From contig JAPPMM010000018.1 of NCBI GenBank assembly GCA_028819075.1, positions 94,529 to 158,528 on the forward strand: 64,000 nt of DNA. Reading direction: 5' to 3'. Below are positions 43,569 through 53,538 of this stretch, one piece after another. This stretch comes from Gammaproteobacteria bacterium (GTDB taxonomy: Bacteria; Gemmatimonadota; Gemmatimonadetes; Longimicrobiales; Gaopeijiaceae). A program made the position numbers and the translations under genes. How positions within the stretch are numbered: position 1 is the stretch's first letter; each line of letters opens with the position of its first letter. The notes under the pieces were generated by a model. That model was not told the origin of the DNA. It worked only from the letters and a program-made list of their open reading frames with translations, and did no database searches.

Positions 43569-44447
43569 GTGAACATTCAGCGAGTAGGGGTCGCCGGCTG
43601 CGGCCTCATGGGGAGCGGCATCGCCGAGGTCGCGGCCAGGGCCGGATTCGACGTCCTGGTGAGCGAAGTCGACGAAGGCGCGCTCGAAGGCGGCAGGAGC
43701 CGAATCGTCAAGTCGATGGGCCGGGCGGTGGAGAAGGAAAAGCTCTCCCCGGCGGCGCGTGACGAGGCCTGGGGCCGGATGTCGTTCACGACGTCGCTCG
43801 CGGACATGGCCGACCGGGACCTCGTGATCGAGGCGATCGTCGAGGACCTGGCCGTCAAGTCGGAGCTGATGGGCGCGCTGGACGAAATCACCGGTCCGGA
43901 GACCATCTTCGCATCCAACACCAGCTCGCTCACGATCACCGAAATCGCTGCTGCCACCGGTCGCCCCGACCGGGTGGTCGGACTCCATTTCTTCAATCCG
44001 GTGCCAGTGATGAAGCTGGTGGAAGTGGTCCGCACCATCGCGACCGACGAGAAGGTCTTCGACGCCGCCTACCGGTTCGCGCGCGACCTGGGCAAGGAGC
44101 CCATCAAGGCGAAGGACAACTCCGGTTTCGTCGTCAATCTGCTGCTCGTGCCCTACATGCTCGACGCGATTCGCCAACTGGAGCGGGGCGTGGCGTCGGT
44201 CGAGGACATCGACCGCGGGATGATGCTGGGAACCGGCTACCCGATGGGCCCGTTTCTCCTCTGCGATTTCGTCGGCGTCGACACGACGTACCGCATCGCG
44301 GAAATCATGTTCGAGGAATACCGGGAATCAAGATACGCCCCGCCGCCGCTTCTCAAGCGGCTTGTGGCGCTGGGCAGATTCGGGCGCAAGACCGGGAAGG
44401 GATTCTACGACTGGAGCGCGAAGCCGCCGCGTCCTCTGCCGCTGTAG
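43569..44447 (+). CDS. 3-hydroxyacyl-CoA (3-hydroxybutyryl-CoA) dehydrogenase
   Basis: A 292-residue NAD-dependent dehydrogenase of the single-domain FadB/PaaH/Hbd type. The NAD site is GVAGCGLMGSGIAE (about 7-20), the catalytic histidine is in GLHFFNPVPVMKLVEVV, and DNSGFVVNLLLVPYMLDAI and TGYPMGPFLLCDFVGVD belong to the C-terminal domain. The length is that of 3-hydroxybutyryl-CoA dehydrogenase. GAGGAGGAAGAC precedes the GTG start at 43569. Confidence 0.93.
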   Translation: MNIQRVGVAGCGLMGSGIAEVAARAGFDVLVSEVDEGALEGGRSRIVKSMGRAVEKEKLSPAARDEAWGRMSFTTSLADMADRDLVIEAIVEDLAVKSELMGALDEITGPETIFASNTSSLTITEIAAATGRPDRVVGLHFFNPVPVMKLVEVVRTIATDEKVFDAAYRFARDLGKEPIKAKDNSGFVVNLLLVPYMLDAIRQLERGVASVEDIDRGMMLGTGYPMGPFLLCDFVGVDTTYRIAEIMFEEYRESRYAPPPLLKRLVALGRFGRKTGKGFYDWSAKPPRPLPL

Positions 44448-44463
44448 CCGGCTAAACTGCAGG

Positions 44464-44490
44464 AGCCCGTCCTGGGGCAAGGAGCGGGCT
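44464..44490. terminator. Hairpin between convergent dehydrogenase and rpsU genes
   Basis: A stem of about ten pairs (AGCCCGTCCT with AGGA-G-CGGGCT, one bulged G) and a short loop lies in the 64-bp gap between two convergent stops. No T-run follows, so it is only a plausible bidirectional terminator. Confidence 0.4.
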
Positions 44491-44511
44491 GTAGTCGGGC
44501 GCGCGCGTCTC

Positions 44512-44712
44512 TCAGCGCCGGGACGAGGTTCGCCTCTGACGCCGCCGTTCGCGGCGGATTGCGGCTTCCCTCTTCCGCTTGCGTTGCGCGCTCGGCTTCT
44601 CGTAGAAGCGCCGTTTGCGCAACTCGGAGTAGAGCCCGGATCGCTGTACCTTGCGCTTGAAGCGTCGAAGCGCCCGCTCCAGATTCTCGCCTTCCTGAAT
44701 CAAGACTTCCAA
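44512..44712 (-). CDS. rpsU: Ribosomal protein bS21
   Basis: A 66-residue, strongly basic protein: IQEGENLERALRRFKRKVQ, then ELRKRRFYEKPSAQRKRKRE and an Arg-rich tail. This is the complete bS21 pattern (ERALRRFKRK; RRFYEKPS). The small-subunit protein helps start codon selection. The TTG at 44712 is chosen: GGAAGG sits six bases upstream and the frame begins exactly where S21 normally does (LEVLIQEG). A second TTG three codons later is less likely. Confidence 0.93.
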   Translation of the reverse strand: MEVLIQEGENLERALRRFKRKVQRSGLYSELRKRRFYEKPSAQRKRKREAAIRRERRRQRRTSSRR

Positions 44713-45310
44713 ACAGAGCCTTCCTTTCGCTGTAGCCTGTTCCGCTGAGACACCGCGAGCGACGCCCTCGGGTCCGGGCAGGCAATCTAGTCGATTCCCG
44801 GCCTTCCCGGAATCCCCGTTCGCTCTCGTCCCGGAGCGCGGAGCAGGCGATCTGCCCGGTTCGTGCGGCCGGCTGGCGGGGTCAGGGCCCACATTGGCTT
44901 CCGCCGGGCACGGAGGAGTGCAGAGCCGGTTTTTTGCAAAACATTTGTATCGGAAGGATCTCCGGGACGTCACGGGCGCGTAGGTGGAAAACGAGCGTGG
45001 GCAGCAACTTATGGAAGCCATGAAGCTGCCTTGGAGGGGTTCGCGCAGTGCTCGGGAACAAGTGAATTATCGTTTTTGTCGATATCATGTAACTCATTGA
45101 TACACAATTAGTTATGAGATTTTACCTGTTCGCTTTCGATTCGTTTCGATACCCTTGCGCCCCCGGGTCCGACGTCTTACCATCCGTGCCTTGAAGGATG
45201 ATCGCCAAGTGCCGGGTCCGGCCCATCGCGGGGTCTTGAGGGCCGCGCGGGGGAAGAGGAATCAGATTCAGCTTTCGTTTCACATCGTCCCAGGGGAGCG
45301 AGCCGCCAAG
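44713..45310. other. Gene-poor stretch with AT-richer segments
   Basis: Nearly 600 bp between rpsU and the small RHH-like gene with no convincing coding frame. The part next to rpsU holds its ribosome site. Two AT-richer patches stand out from the GC background, at about 44927-44952 and 45060-45150. The second includes a 5-bp stem around a T-rich loop (45068-45084) and a TTGATA box near 45098 without a good -10 at the right distance. They probably carry rpsU and downstream promoters, or a small RNA, but nothing can be assigned. Confidence 0.4.
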
Positions 45311-45505
45311 ATGTGGGAAACCCGATCCGTGAACCTCAACGTACGTCTGCCGCGCGACATCGCCAGGAAGGCCGAAGCGGTCCAGGAATCAGACCCGGAG
45401 TTTCTCAGCCGCGTCCTCATCGGGGGACTTACCCGCCGCAGCATCTACGAGCACCTGAAGGAGCACGAGGAGTCTCTCACCCCCTGCACCCGCGAAGCCC
45501 GCTAG
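45311..45505 (+). CDS. Small ribbon-helix-helix-like protein
   Basis: A 64-residue protein with strand RSVNLNVRLP followed by helices ARKAEAVQESDPEFLSRVLI and TRRSIYEHLKEHEES, the pattern of Arc/CopG-type DNA-binding proteins. The ATG at 45311 is chosen because it starts just before the strand; the ribosome site is weak (GGGGAG about 13 bases upstream) and the frame is open further up. No toxin gene is adjacent. It could be a solitary regulator. Confidence 0.5.
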   Translation: MWETRSVNLNVRLPRDIARKAEAVQESDPEFLSRVLIGGLTRRSIYEHLKEHEESLTPCTREAR

Positions 45506-45553
45506 ACGCAGGCTTGCTCAATACCCGGCATGGCATTGTTGAACCGGTTCCAG

Positions 45554-45600
45554 TAGAATACACCCGCCTGAAAGAGATCTCCTGATCGGGGCCCTTTCAG
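45554..45600 (+). promoter_or_regulatory. Candidate -10 box and leader hairpin before a small gene
   Basis: TAGAAT at 45554-45559 matches five of six -10 positions, although no good -35 lies 17 bases upstream. A 7-bp inverted repeat (CTGAAAG at 45568-45574, CTTTCAG at 45594-45600) would fold in the leader of the gene at 45649. Confidence 0.35.
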
Positions 45601-45648
45601 TTCAACGTCCGACGCACGCCGGTTGCGGGGGACAATACGGGAGGAGAC

Positions 45649-46020
45649 GTGGCGGGTACTGATGGGCCGGGCGGAACCGGGGCCCACTCCTCACAGCACG
45701 CGCAGGACCGCGCGTCGCTCGCTGTTTTGCGCGCGAAGCATCGTGACTATTGTTCCGCGCGTGTATTCCGGATCATCCAGCGCATGTCCCCGGACGAGAT
45801 GTTCGTCTTCGTCAAGGATCTGGTCCGGGATTCCGGGGAACCCGGAGAACTCTCGTACGACGAGATGGTTCGCCTGGCCACGACAAGGATCTACGCGGAG
45901 GAAGAACTGCCTTCCTTCGAGGACTGGGTCGAGCAATACAGGGACAACCCCGAACACTTCGAAGCCGTGCTGCTCGATCTGTGGCGTTCGGAGGAGCGCA
46001 GGCAGCCTCCGTCGCGCTGA
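45649..46020 (+). CDS. Hypothetical acidic protein
   Basis: A 123-residue, acidic, probably soluble helical protein. GGGAGGAGAC precedes the GTG at 45649. Segments such as CSARVFRIIQRMSPDEMFVF and ELPSFEDWVEQYRDNPEHFE look like amphipathic helices. No family was recognised. It ends 21 bp from the convergent ssb stop. Confidence 0.6.
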   Translation: MAGTDGPGGTGAHSSQHAQDRASLAVLRAKHRDYCSARVFRIIQRMSPDEMFVFVKDLVRDSGEPGELSYDEMVRLATTRIYAEEELPSFEDWVEQYRDNPEHFEAVLLDLWRSEERRQPPSR

Positions 46021-46041
46021 CGGCGGGCGGTTCGCTCGCGG

Positions 46042-46485
46042 TTAGAAGGGCAGATCGTCGTCGGGCTCCTGCATCCGTCCGCCGCGCCTTGCCGCATCTG
46101 CGCCCGACCGCTGCGGGCGGCCTCCCGCGTCGCCCATCTCGGGCGTCCTGCCTCCCGACCCGAGCATGATCATTTCCCGCACAATGATGTCGGTCCAGTA
46201 GCGCGTCTCTCCCTGCGGGGTCTGGGTCTGCGAGTACTCGATCCGGCCTTCGACGTACAGGCGGTCTCCCTTCTTCACCCACTGCTCGACGACGTCGGAA
46301 AGCCGTCCGAAGAAGGTGAGACGGTGCCACTGCGTGCGCTCCTGCTGGCGCCCCGAGCGGTCGTTGAAGGTCTCGTTGGTAGCGACGGAGAACTTCGCCA
46401 CCTTGGTGCCGGAAGGCGTCATGCGGATGTCGGGATCCGAGCCGACGTTGCCGATGAGGGTGACCTTGTTCAGCGAGCGGCTCAT
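46042..46485 (-). CDS. ssb: Single-stranded DNA-binding protein
   Basis: A 147-residue SSB: OB-fold with SLNKVTLIGNVGSDPDIR, AKFSVATNETF, TQWHRLTFFGRLSDVVEQW, KGDRLYVEGRIEYSQ and TDIIVREMIMLG (residues 1-110), then a disordered Gly/Arg-rich linker and the acidic tip DDDLPF that recruits repair and replication proteins. Its start at 46485 follows GGGAGG by eight bases. The replication genes recF, dciA and gyrB are close by, on the other strand. Confidence 0.96.
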   Translation of the reverse strand: MSRSLNKVTLIGNVGSDPDIRMTPSGTKVAKFSVATNETFNDRSGRQQERTQWHRLTFFGRLSDVVEQWVKKGDRLYVEGRIEYSQTQTPQGETRYWTDIIVREMIMLGSGGRTPEMGDAGGRPQRSGADAARRGGRMQEPDDDLPF

Positions 46486-46527
46486 GGGCAAGCCTCCCTG
46501 GGCTCTGTTGGGGTGTTCAAGGGGCGA

Positions 46528-46556
46528 AGTGTAACCTAACCGGGCCGGGGTGGCCA
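46528..46556 (-). promoter_or_regulatory. ssb: Candidate sigma70-like promoter of ssb
   Basis: On the minus strand TGGCCA (46556-46551) and TACACT (46533-46528) are 17 bases apart. The -10 and -35 each match four of six consensus positions. A leader of about 35-40 bases would precede the ribosome site. Confidence 0.4.
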
Positions 46557-46683
46557 TGCCGCTGAGAGGCGCTCGCGAGCGACGGACGGCTGGCGCCGGG
46601 AAGCGTCCGGGCGGTAGTATTCGTGCCGGTTCGACGGAACCTCTTCCGACCCCTTCGACACCTCTTCCCAGCGGATTTCTGCC

Positions 46684-47469
46684 ATGCCGGAACGGCAATA
46701 CGTGCGTCTCGAGCGGGACCAGGAGATCGCGATCGTAACCATCGACCGCAGGCGAAAGCTGAATGCCCTCAACCCCCGCGTGGTTGCCGAGATCGGGGAT
46801 GCGTTCGAAGCGTTGCGCGAGGACGGCGGCGTGCGCGGCGTCGTGCTGACGGGCGCCGGCGAGAAGGCCTTCGTGGCGGGAGCGGACATCGGGGTGCTTG
46901 CGGAGATGACCCCTCTTTCCGCCGTGGAGGTGAGTCGCCGGGGGCAGGAAGTCCTGGCGCTCATCGAGCGCTTTCCGAAGCCGGTGATGGCGGCGGTCGG
47001 GGGCTTCGCCCTCGGCGGAGGATGCGAGCTGGCGATGGCCTGCCACCTGCGCATCGCATCGTCCAATGCTCGCTTCGGACTTCCGGAGGTCACGCTGGGC
47101 ATCGTCCCCGGATACGGCGGCACCATTCGCCTCGCCCGCATCGTCGGGCTGGGGCGGGCGCTGGAGATGACGCTCACGGGCGACATGATCGACGCCGCGA
47201 CCGCGGAGCGCTTCGGGCTGGTCTCGCGGGTGGTCGAGCGGGCGGAGCTGCTGGACGCCGCGGTCGCGCTGATGCGCAAGATCACGAAGAACGCGCCGGT
47301 CGCGCTCCGGTTCGCCCTCGAGTCCATCTACTCCGCGCTCGACAGCGCCGAGGCGGATGCGCACGCCTTCGAGTCCTCGCTCTTCGGCGTGCTGGCGGCC
47401 ACCGGGGACATGCGCGAGGGAATGGACGCGTTTCTGGAGCGGCGAAAGGCGAACTTCCAGGGACGTTGA
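46684..47469 (+). CDS. Enoyl-CoA hydratase/isomerase-family protein
   Basis: A 261-residue crotonase-fold enzyme that should hydrate short-chain enoyl-CoA. The oxyanion-hole region is FVAGADIGVL and both catalytic glutamates are present, in GGGCELAMAC (about 117) and GLPEVTLGIVPGYGGT (about 137). The C-terminal helices RKITKNAPVALRFALES are typical. It follows the ssb gene divergently and stops 6 bp before recF. Together with the thiolase and dehydrogenase 3 kb away it could complete a beta-oxidation or butyryl-CoA set. Confidence 0.92.
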   Translation: MPERQYVRLERDQEIAIVTIDRRRKLNALNPRVVAEIGDAFEALREDGGVRGVVLTGAGEKAFVAGADIGVLAEMTPLSAVEVSRRGQEVLALIERFPKPVMAAVGGFALGGGCELAMACHLRIASSNARFGLPEVTLGIVPGYGGTIRLARIVGLGRALEMTLTGDMIDAATAERFGLVSRVVERAELLDAAVALMRKITKNAPVALRFALESIYSALDSAEADAHAFESSLFGVLAATGDMREGMDAFLERRKANFQGR

Positions 47470-47475
47470 CGCGCG

Positions 47476-48591
47476 GTGCGCCTGAGCCGGATTTCCCTGT
47501 ATCACTTCCGCAACCTCGGCGAGCAGGAACTGGAGTTTCCGCCCGAGGGCGTCGCCATCGTGGGCCCCAACGCGCACGGCAAGACCAACCTGCTGGAGGC
47601 CATCTACTATCTTGAGACGTTCCGTTCGTTCCGCGCGGCGAAGGACGAGCAGCTGACGGCCTTCGGGCAGCCCGTCTTCCGTCTGGCCGGCCGCTTTGCG
47701 GGGGAGGGCGAACAGGTGGAGGTGACGGCAGCCTTCCAGCGCGCCGGACCGCGCAAGAAGGTGACCGTCGACGGACACGAGCCCGACCGCCTGGGCGACG
47801 CCCTGGGACGCACGGCCGCCGTCGTTTTCGCTCCCTCGGACGTGAAGGTGGTGGCCGGGGGACCCGCCGAACGGCGCAGATTCCTCGACATCGTGCTCTC
47901 GCTGGCGTCGCCGGGTTACCTGCGCGCGCTTCAGCAGTACCGGCTCGTGCTCGCCCAGCGCAACGCGGCGCTCAGGGCGCGAAGCGACCGCGCGGCCGTG
48001 GCCGCCTGGGACGACCCGCTCACGTCGCTCGGCGCGAGGGTCATGGGCGCGCGGCGCGACTGGATCGCGGGCTCGGCGGAGACATTCCGCGCCCTGTACC
48101 GTGAGATCTCCGGTGGGAGGTCCGCGCACATGTCCTACCAGCCCTCCGTAGCCGACGCGGTGGAGGCGGAGGCCGGAGATCTGCCGGAGCGGTTCGCGCG
48201 GGCCCTGGAGCGTTCGCGTGGCCGCGAGAGGAGGCTTGCGACCACGGTGGTCGGGCCGCACCGCGACGAGATGGGGATTAGCCTCGCGGCCGACTCGGGG
48301 GACCTCGATCTCCGCACCTTCGGCTCCGGGGGCCAGCAGCGCACCGGGGCGCTTTCCCTTCGCCTCACCGAGGCCGCCACCGTGCGCGAGGTGCGCGGGA
48401 AGACGCCCATCCTCCTGCTGGACGACGTGTTCTCGGAGTTGGACGAGGGCCGGTCGCGGCGCATCCTGGACCTCATCGAGGAGAATCTGCGCCATCAGGT
48501 GATCCTCACCGCGCCCAGGGAGGCGGATATCCAGGTGCGGCGTGAATCGCTCCCGCGCTGGCGCGTCGAGAACGGAGTGTTCAGCACGTGA
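47476..48591 (+). CDS. recF: DNA replication and repair protein RecF
   Basis: A 371-residue SMC-like ATPase that helps load RecA at gaps. It has LYHFRNLGEQELEF, Walker A GPNAHGKTNLLEAIYYL (about 31-47), the signature SGGQQRTGALSLRLTEA, and Walker B ILLLDDVFSELDEGR. The GTG at 47476 gives the normal RecF N-terminus. The dciA gene begins inside its stop (GTGA). Confidence 0.96.
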   Translation: MRLSRISLYHFRNLGEQELEFPPEGVAIVGPNAHGKTNLLEAIYYLETFRSFRAAKDEQLTAFGQPVFRLAGRFAGEGEQVEVTAAFQRAGPRKKVTVDGHEPDRLGDALGRTAAVVFAPSDVKVVAGGPAERRRFLDIVLSLASPGYLRALQQYRLVLAQRNAALRARSDRAAVAAWDDPLTSLGARVMGARRDWIAGSAETFRALYREISGGRSAHMSYQPSVADAVEAEAGDLPERFARALERSRGRERRLATTVVGPHRDEMGISLAADSGDLDLRTFGSGGQQRTGALSLRLTEAATVREVRGKTPILLLDDVFSELDEGRSRRILDLIEENLRHQVILTAPREADIQVRRESLPRWRVENGVFST

Positions 48592-49049
48592 GCGAGACCC
48601 GCGAGGAGATCGCGCGCATCCTGGCCGGCCGAAGCCGCGCGGCCCGTGCGGGCGGCGAACGGGAGGGAGCCGCCGAGGGAGTGCCGGGCCCGTCGAGGCC
48701 GAGCGTGTACCGGGCGGGCGCCGCCGGTTCCACGCCGCGGGGTCCGGAGAAGGTCGGAGACGTTCTCGAGCGTGTGCTCCGGCGCCGGGGGCTCGCCAGA
48801 GAGATGGAGTATCAGAAGCTGCTGGAGGACTGGCCCCGGCTGGTTGGCCCGGGTCTGGCGCGCATGACCCGGGCGCGCTCGGTCAGGGACGGCGTGCTGG
48901 TCGTGGAGGTTCCGTCGTCGTCGTGGGCCATGGAGCTCAACCTGCGCAGGCGGCAGATCATGGCGCGCCTGAACGCGGGCCGGAGCGTTCGCATCAAGCG
49001 GGTGATGTTCGTGCTCTCCGCCGGTGATGACGAGGCGGGTGGATGGTGA
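48588..49049 (+). CDS. dciA: DciA-like (DUF721) helicase-loading factor
   Basis: A 153-residue protein with a disordered basic N-terminus (about 1-55) and a C-terminal DUF721/KH-like domain: KVGDVLERVLRRRGL, DWPRLVGPGLARMTRARSV, VVEVPSSSWAMELNLRRRQI. DciA is the ancestral loader of the replicative helicase in bacteria without DnaC/DnaI. The recF-dciA-gyrB neighbourhood is common. GTG start at 48588 overlapping the recF stop. Confidence 0.9.
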   Translation: MSETREEIARILAGRSRAARAGGEREGAAEGVPGPSRPSVYRAGAAGSTPRGPEKVGDVLERVLRRRGLAREMEYQKLLEDWPRLVGPGLARMTRARSVRDGVLVVEVPSSSWAMELNLRRRQIMARLNAGRSVRIKRVMFVLSAGDDEAGGW

Positions 49050-50380
49050 AGCGGGGATTCTTTCGCCGCGCCGCGCGATGGTTTCTCGTCGCGGCGGGGA
49101 TCTACTTCGCGGCCGCCTATGCCGGTGCGCGCCTGGACTGGGTGGCGATGGAGGAGGGGAGCGCCCACCCCGCCCCGCCCCCCTCCCCGTCGACCCGGGT
49201 GGCCGGCGCGCTCCACGTGCACACGCGCCGCTCGCACGACGCGATCGGGACCGAAGCCGAGCTGGCGCGGGCGGCGCGCGCGGCCGGGCTGGACTTCGTC
49301 TTCCTCGCCGACCACAGGGACGCCGGCTCGCCCTCGGCCGAGTGGGAACGCACCGCCGCGTGGGAGGAGGGCGTGCTGCTGGTCCGCGGCCAGGAGATCC
49401 GCGTGGAAGGGGTCGGCAAGGTGCTGGTCGACCGCGTGGACACGGCCGTGGTGTCGTGGACGGGCGGGATGGAGAGCTTCCTCGCCCGGGTGGAGCGCGA
49501 TTCGGCCTTCACGGTGGTGGCGCACCCGCGCGGCCGGCCCGGGGACGCGTGGCGCCCGTCCGGCGCGCCCGGCATGGCCGCCTGGGAGGTGTTCGACTTC
49601 GCGGACGTGGCACGGCGGCGGCTGGCCAGCCCGAGCGTGGTCTACCACCTGGTGGCGCTGGCGGGCGGGGAGCTGACCGGCCGCGCCGAGCACAGTTGGC
49701 TGCGGCTCTACCGGGACGGGTTCCGGAGCCCCGGGGTGGCAGCCTTCGATTCCCTGTGGACGGGCGGCGGACAGGGACGGGCGGCTGCGCCGGGTCGGCC
49801 GGGTCCCACCGCGCTCGACCGTCCCGGCCCCACCGCGGTCGGGGGGCTGGACATGCACCCCAAGGTCCGGCTCCCGGGGGGGAGGCTCTTCCCGGACTAC
49901 GCATCCTCGCTGCGCACCATGATCAACCACGTTGCGCTCGACGGGCCGCCGGGTCTCGACCCCGTGGCGGCCGCCCGCTCGCTGGGGGCGGCGATCCGGC
50001 GGGGCGACGTGTTCGTGTCGTTCGGCGACACGGAAGGGGCGCGCGGGTTCCGGGTGGGCGTGGCCGCGCCCGGGAGTGGAGCGGATGCTCCCGCCGCCGC
50101 CTACATCCCTCCCGGCGAAGTGACCCCCATGACGGCGGGCCTCCGCCTGGAGGCCGGCTTCGCGACCGATCCGGGACGGGTCGCCTACCGGGTCGTGCGC
50201 GACGGCCGGGAGGTGGGGTGGTGGCGGGGCCCCGGCCTGCGCCGGGCCGTGGACGGACCCGGAGCCTACCGGGTCGAGCTTTACAGGTATTCGGCCCGCG
50301 TGGGCCGGCTGGTGTGGAACCTGCGCCCCTGGATCTTCGCCAATCCCGTGCTTGTGCGGCCATCGTCCGGAGGCGGCTGA
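49043..50380 (+). CDS. Membrane-anchored PHP-domain phosphoesterase
   Basis: A 445-residue protein with an N-terminal basic stretch and membrane helix (FLVAAGIYFAAAYAGA, about 14-29). A PHP metal-dependent phosphoesterase domain follows: LHVHTRRSHD (about 58), FLADHRDA (about 87), RGQEIRVEG and VVAHPRGRPG (about 155). The metal ligands are present. The mature domain would face the periplasm if the helix is a signal-anchor. A repeat RPGPTA occurs twice near residue 255. The ATG overlaps dciA by 7 bp, so the gene is inserted between dciA and gyrB. The substrate is unknown. Confidence 0.85.
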   Translation: MVKRGFFRRAARWFLVAAGIYFAAAYAGARLDWVAMEEGSAHPAPPPSPSTRVAGALHVHTRRSHDAIGTEAELARAARAAGLDFVFLADHRDAGSPSAEWERTAAWEEGVLLVRGQEIRVEGVGKVLVDRVDTAVVSWTGGMESFLARVERDSAFTVVAHPRGRPGDAWRPSGAPGMAAWEVFDFADVARRRLASPSVVYHLVALAGGELTGRAEHSWLRLYRDGFRSPGVAAFDSLWTGGGQGRAAAPGRPGPTALDRPGPTAVGGLDMHPKVRLPGGRLFPDYASSLRTMINHVALDGPPGLDPVAAARSLGAAIRRGDVFVSFGDTEGARGFRVGVAAPGSGADAPAAAYIPPGEVTPMTAGLRLEAGFATDPGRVAYRVVRDGREVGWWRGPGLRRAVDGPGAYRVELYRYSARVGRLVWNLRPWIFANPVLVRPSSGGG

Positions 50381-50491
50381 CCGCGACCAGTCGATGCGGC
50401 CGCGTTTGCCGGTCCCCGCGGTCCCCGCGCGCACGGCGAAGAGCACGTGGCCGCCATGCTCCGGCGCCACCCCTCACGGCCTCTCCGGACA

Positions 50492-50520
50492 TGGCCGAAA
50501 ACGCTGAAAAATGCTAGATT
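50492..50520 (+). promoter_or_regulatory. gyrB: Candidate extended -10 promoter of gyrB
   Basis: TGGCCG at 50492-50497, a 17-base spacer and TAGATT at 50515-50520, preceded by TG at 50512-50513 (extended -10). Transcription would start near 50527, leaving a leader of about 64 bases with AAAGG six bases before the start codon. Confidence 0.5.
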
Positions 50521-50551
50521 ACAACGTCTTGAAGGTCGTCACCTGCGGTAG

Positions 50552-52552
<2,001 letters not shown>

Positions 52553-52683
52553 CGCAGTCGGCGGTTATCCGCGGCTCCCCGCCCGCGGCCAACTACCCAT
52601 CGTCCAGCAGCGCCAGCAGATCGTCCCGCCGGGGCATCGTCTCGAATCCACCAGGCGGAGGTGGTCTCGAAGACGGCTTCAGA

Positions 52684-53496
52684 CTACGGAACGTTTCTCC
52701 GTCGCGCCGCATTCGCGAGGATCGCCTCCCGGAAGAACGATGCCAGCCCTTCTCCGCGCTTCTCGAAGTACTCCGTGAATCGCGGATCGGCGACGTACAT
52801 GTCCGCCAGGCCCGCGTGCATTGCGTGGCTGCACGGGTAGAACCAGCGGTCGATGTGGCAACGGTGTTCCTCGGCGAGCCCTCTGGCGGCCCTGCTTGCG
52901 GCGTGGGCTCCCTCCTCCAGCAGCCCGGCGAGGCGGGCCATCACGTCCTCGCCCTCGACCTTGATCCGCGTCCAGTCGTCCTTCGAATAGCGCCGCGTGC
53001 GCCGCATCGACTCCTTGTAGGCGTCCGTCCCGCCCCAACGCTCGCGGGCCTCGTCCTCGTACTGCTCGTGGTCGAAGTCCTCCAACCCCTCGAACATCTG
53101 TTCCTTCGCCATCGGTCTCTCCTCCCACATCGCCTCGAGCGCGCGGTCTACGCCCGCGATGATTCTCTCTGGACGGTGTTGTCGCTCGCGCAGCAGTTCG
53201 CGCTGGGCGATGAGCGCGCGCCGCTGGTCGTACGCCCCCGCGTCCAGCATCTGCCCGATCGCGTCCAGCCCGAACCCCAGTTCACGCAGCAGCAGGATCT
53301 GCCGCAGCCGCTCCAGGTCCTCGTAGCCGTAGAGCCGGTAGCCGTTCTCGGACCGCCGGGACGGGACCAGCAGCCCGATCCGGTCGTAGTGGTGCAGGGT
53401 GCGTACGGTGACCTTGGCCAAGGCGGTGACCTCGCCCACGGTGTGGAGTTCATCGCCGGAGCGATGGTCTGTGGGCGGCAGCGTTTCGGTGTTCAT
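52684..53496 (-). CDS. TipA-like MerR-family transcriptional regulator
   Basis: A 270-residue regulator. The MerR winged helix-turn-helix is HTVGEVTALAKVTVRTLHHY then GLLVPSRRSENGYRLY (about 18-56), followed by a dimerisation coiled coil (about 75-125). The C-terminal TipAS-type ligand domain (about 150-265) contains EARERWGGTDAYKESMRRT, a stretch with CHIDRWFYPCS, and FTEYFEKRGEGLASFFREAI. TipAL binds thiopeptide-like and other ligands and activates its own promoter. The operator in its own promoter is perfect. No drug exporter lies next door, so the regulon may be elsewhere. Confidence 0.92.
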   Translation of the reverse strand: MNTETLPPTDHRSGDELHTVGEVTALAKVTVRTLHHYDRIGLLVPSRRSENGYRLYGYEDLERLRQILLLRELGFGLDAIGQMLDAGAYDQRRALIAQRELLRERQHRPERIIAGVDRALEAMWEERPMAKEQMFEGLEDFDHEQYEDEARERWGGTDAYKESMRRTRRYSKDDWTRIKVEGEDVMARLAGLLEEGAHAASRAARGLAEEHRCHIDRWFYPCSHAMHAGLADMYVADPRFTEYFEKRGEGLASFFREAILANAARRRNVP

Positions 53497-53503
53497 GGAG
53501 GGG

Positions 53504-53534
53504 AAGCTAAACCCTGACGTTACGTCAGGGTCAA
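53504..53534 (-). promoter_or_regulatory. MerR-type promoter with perfect palindromic operator
   Basis: On the minus strand the -35 TTGACC (53534-53529) and -10 TAGCTT (53509-53504) are separated by 19 bases, the over-long spacer typical of MerR-controlled promoters. A perfect 21-bp palindrome (ACCCTGACGT, centre, ACGTCAGGGT, 53511-53531) fills the spacer. Only seven bases lie between the -10 and the ATG at 53496, and there is no Shine-Dalgarno, so the transcript may be leaderless. Confidence 0.75.
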
Positions 53535-53538
53535 GGGC

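Noticed and set aside
44863..45111. An 82-codon plus-strand frame in the gene-poor stretch
   Set aside because: No ribosome site, no domain, and composition changes abruptly along it.
46042..48495. An 817-codon minus-strand frame covering recF and enoyl-CoA hydratase
   Set aside because: Only the last 147 codons are SSB. The rest is antisense to recF and the hydratase, is His/Arg/Gly-rich and has no domain; it is a high-GC shadow.
52555..52683. Short minus-strand frame after gyrB ending in PRRDDLLALLDDG
   Set aside because: It looks a little like the tail of an antitoxin-type protein, but it is too short, lacks a start with a ribosome site, and cannot be separated from chance.
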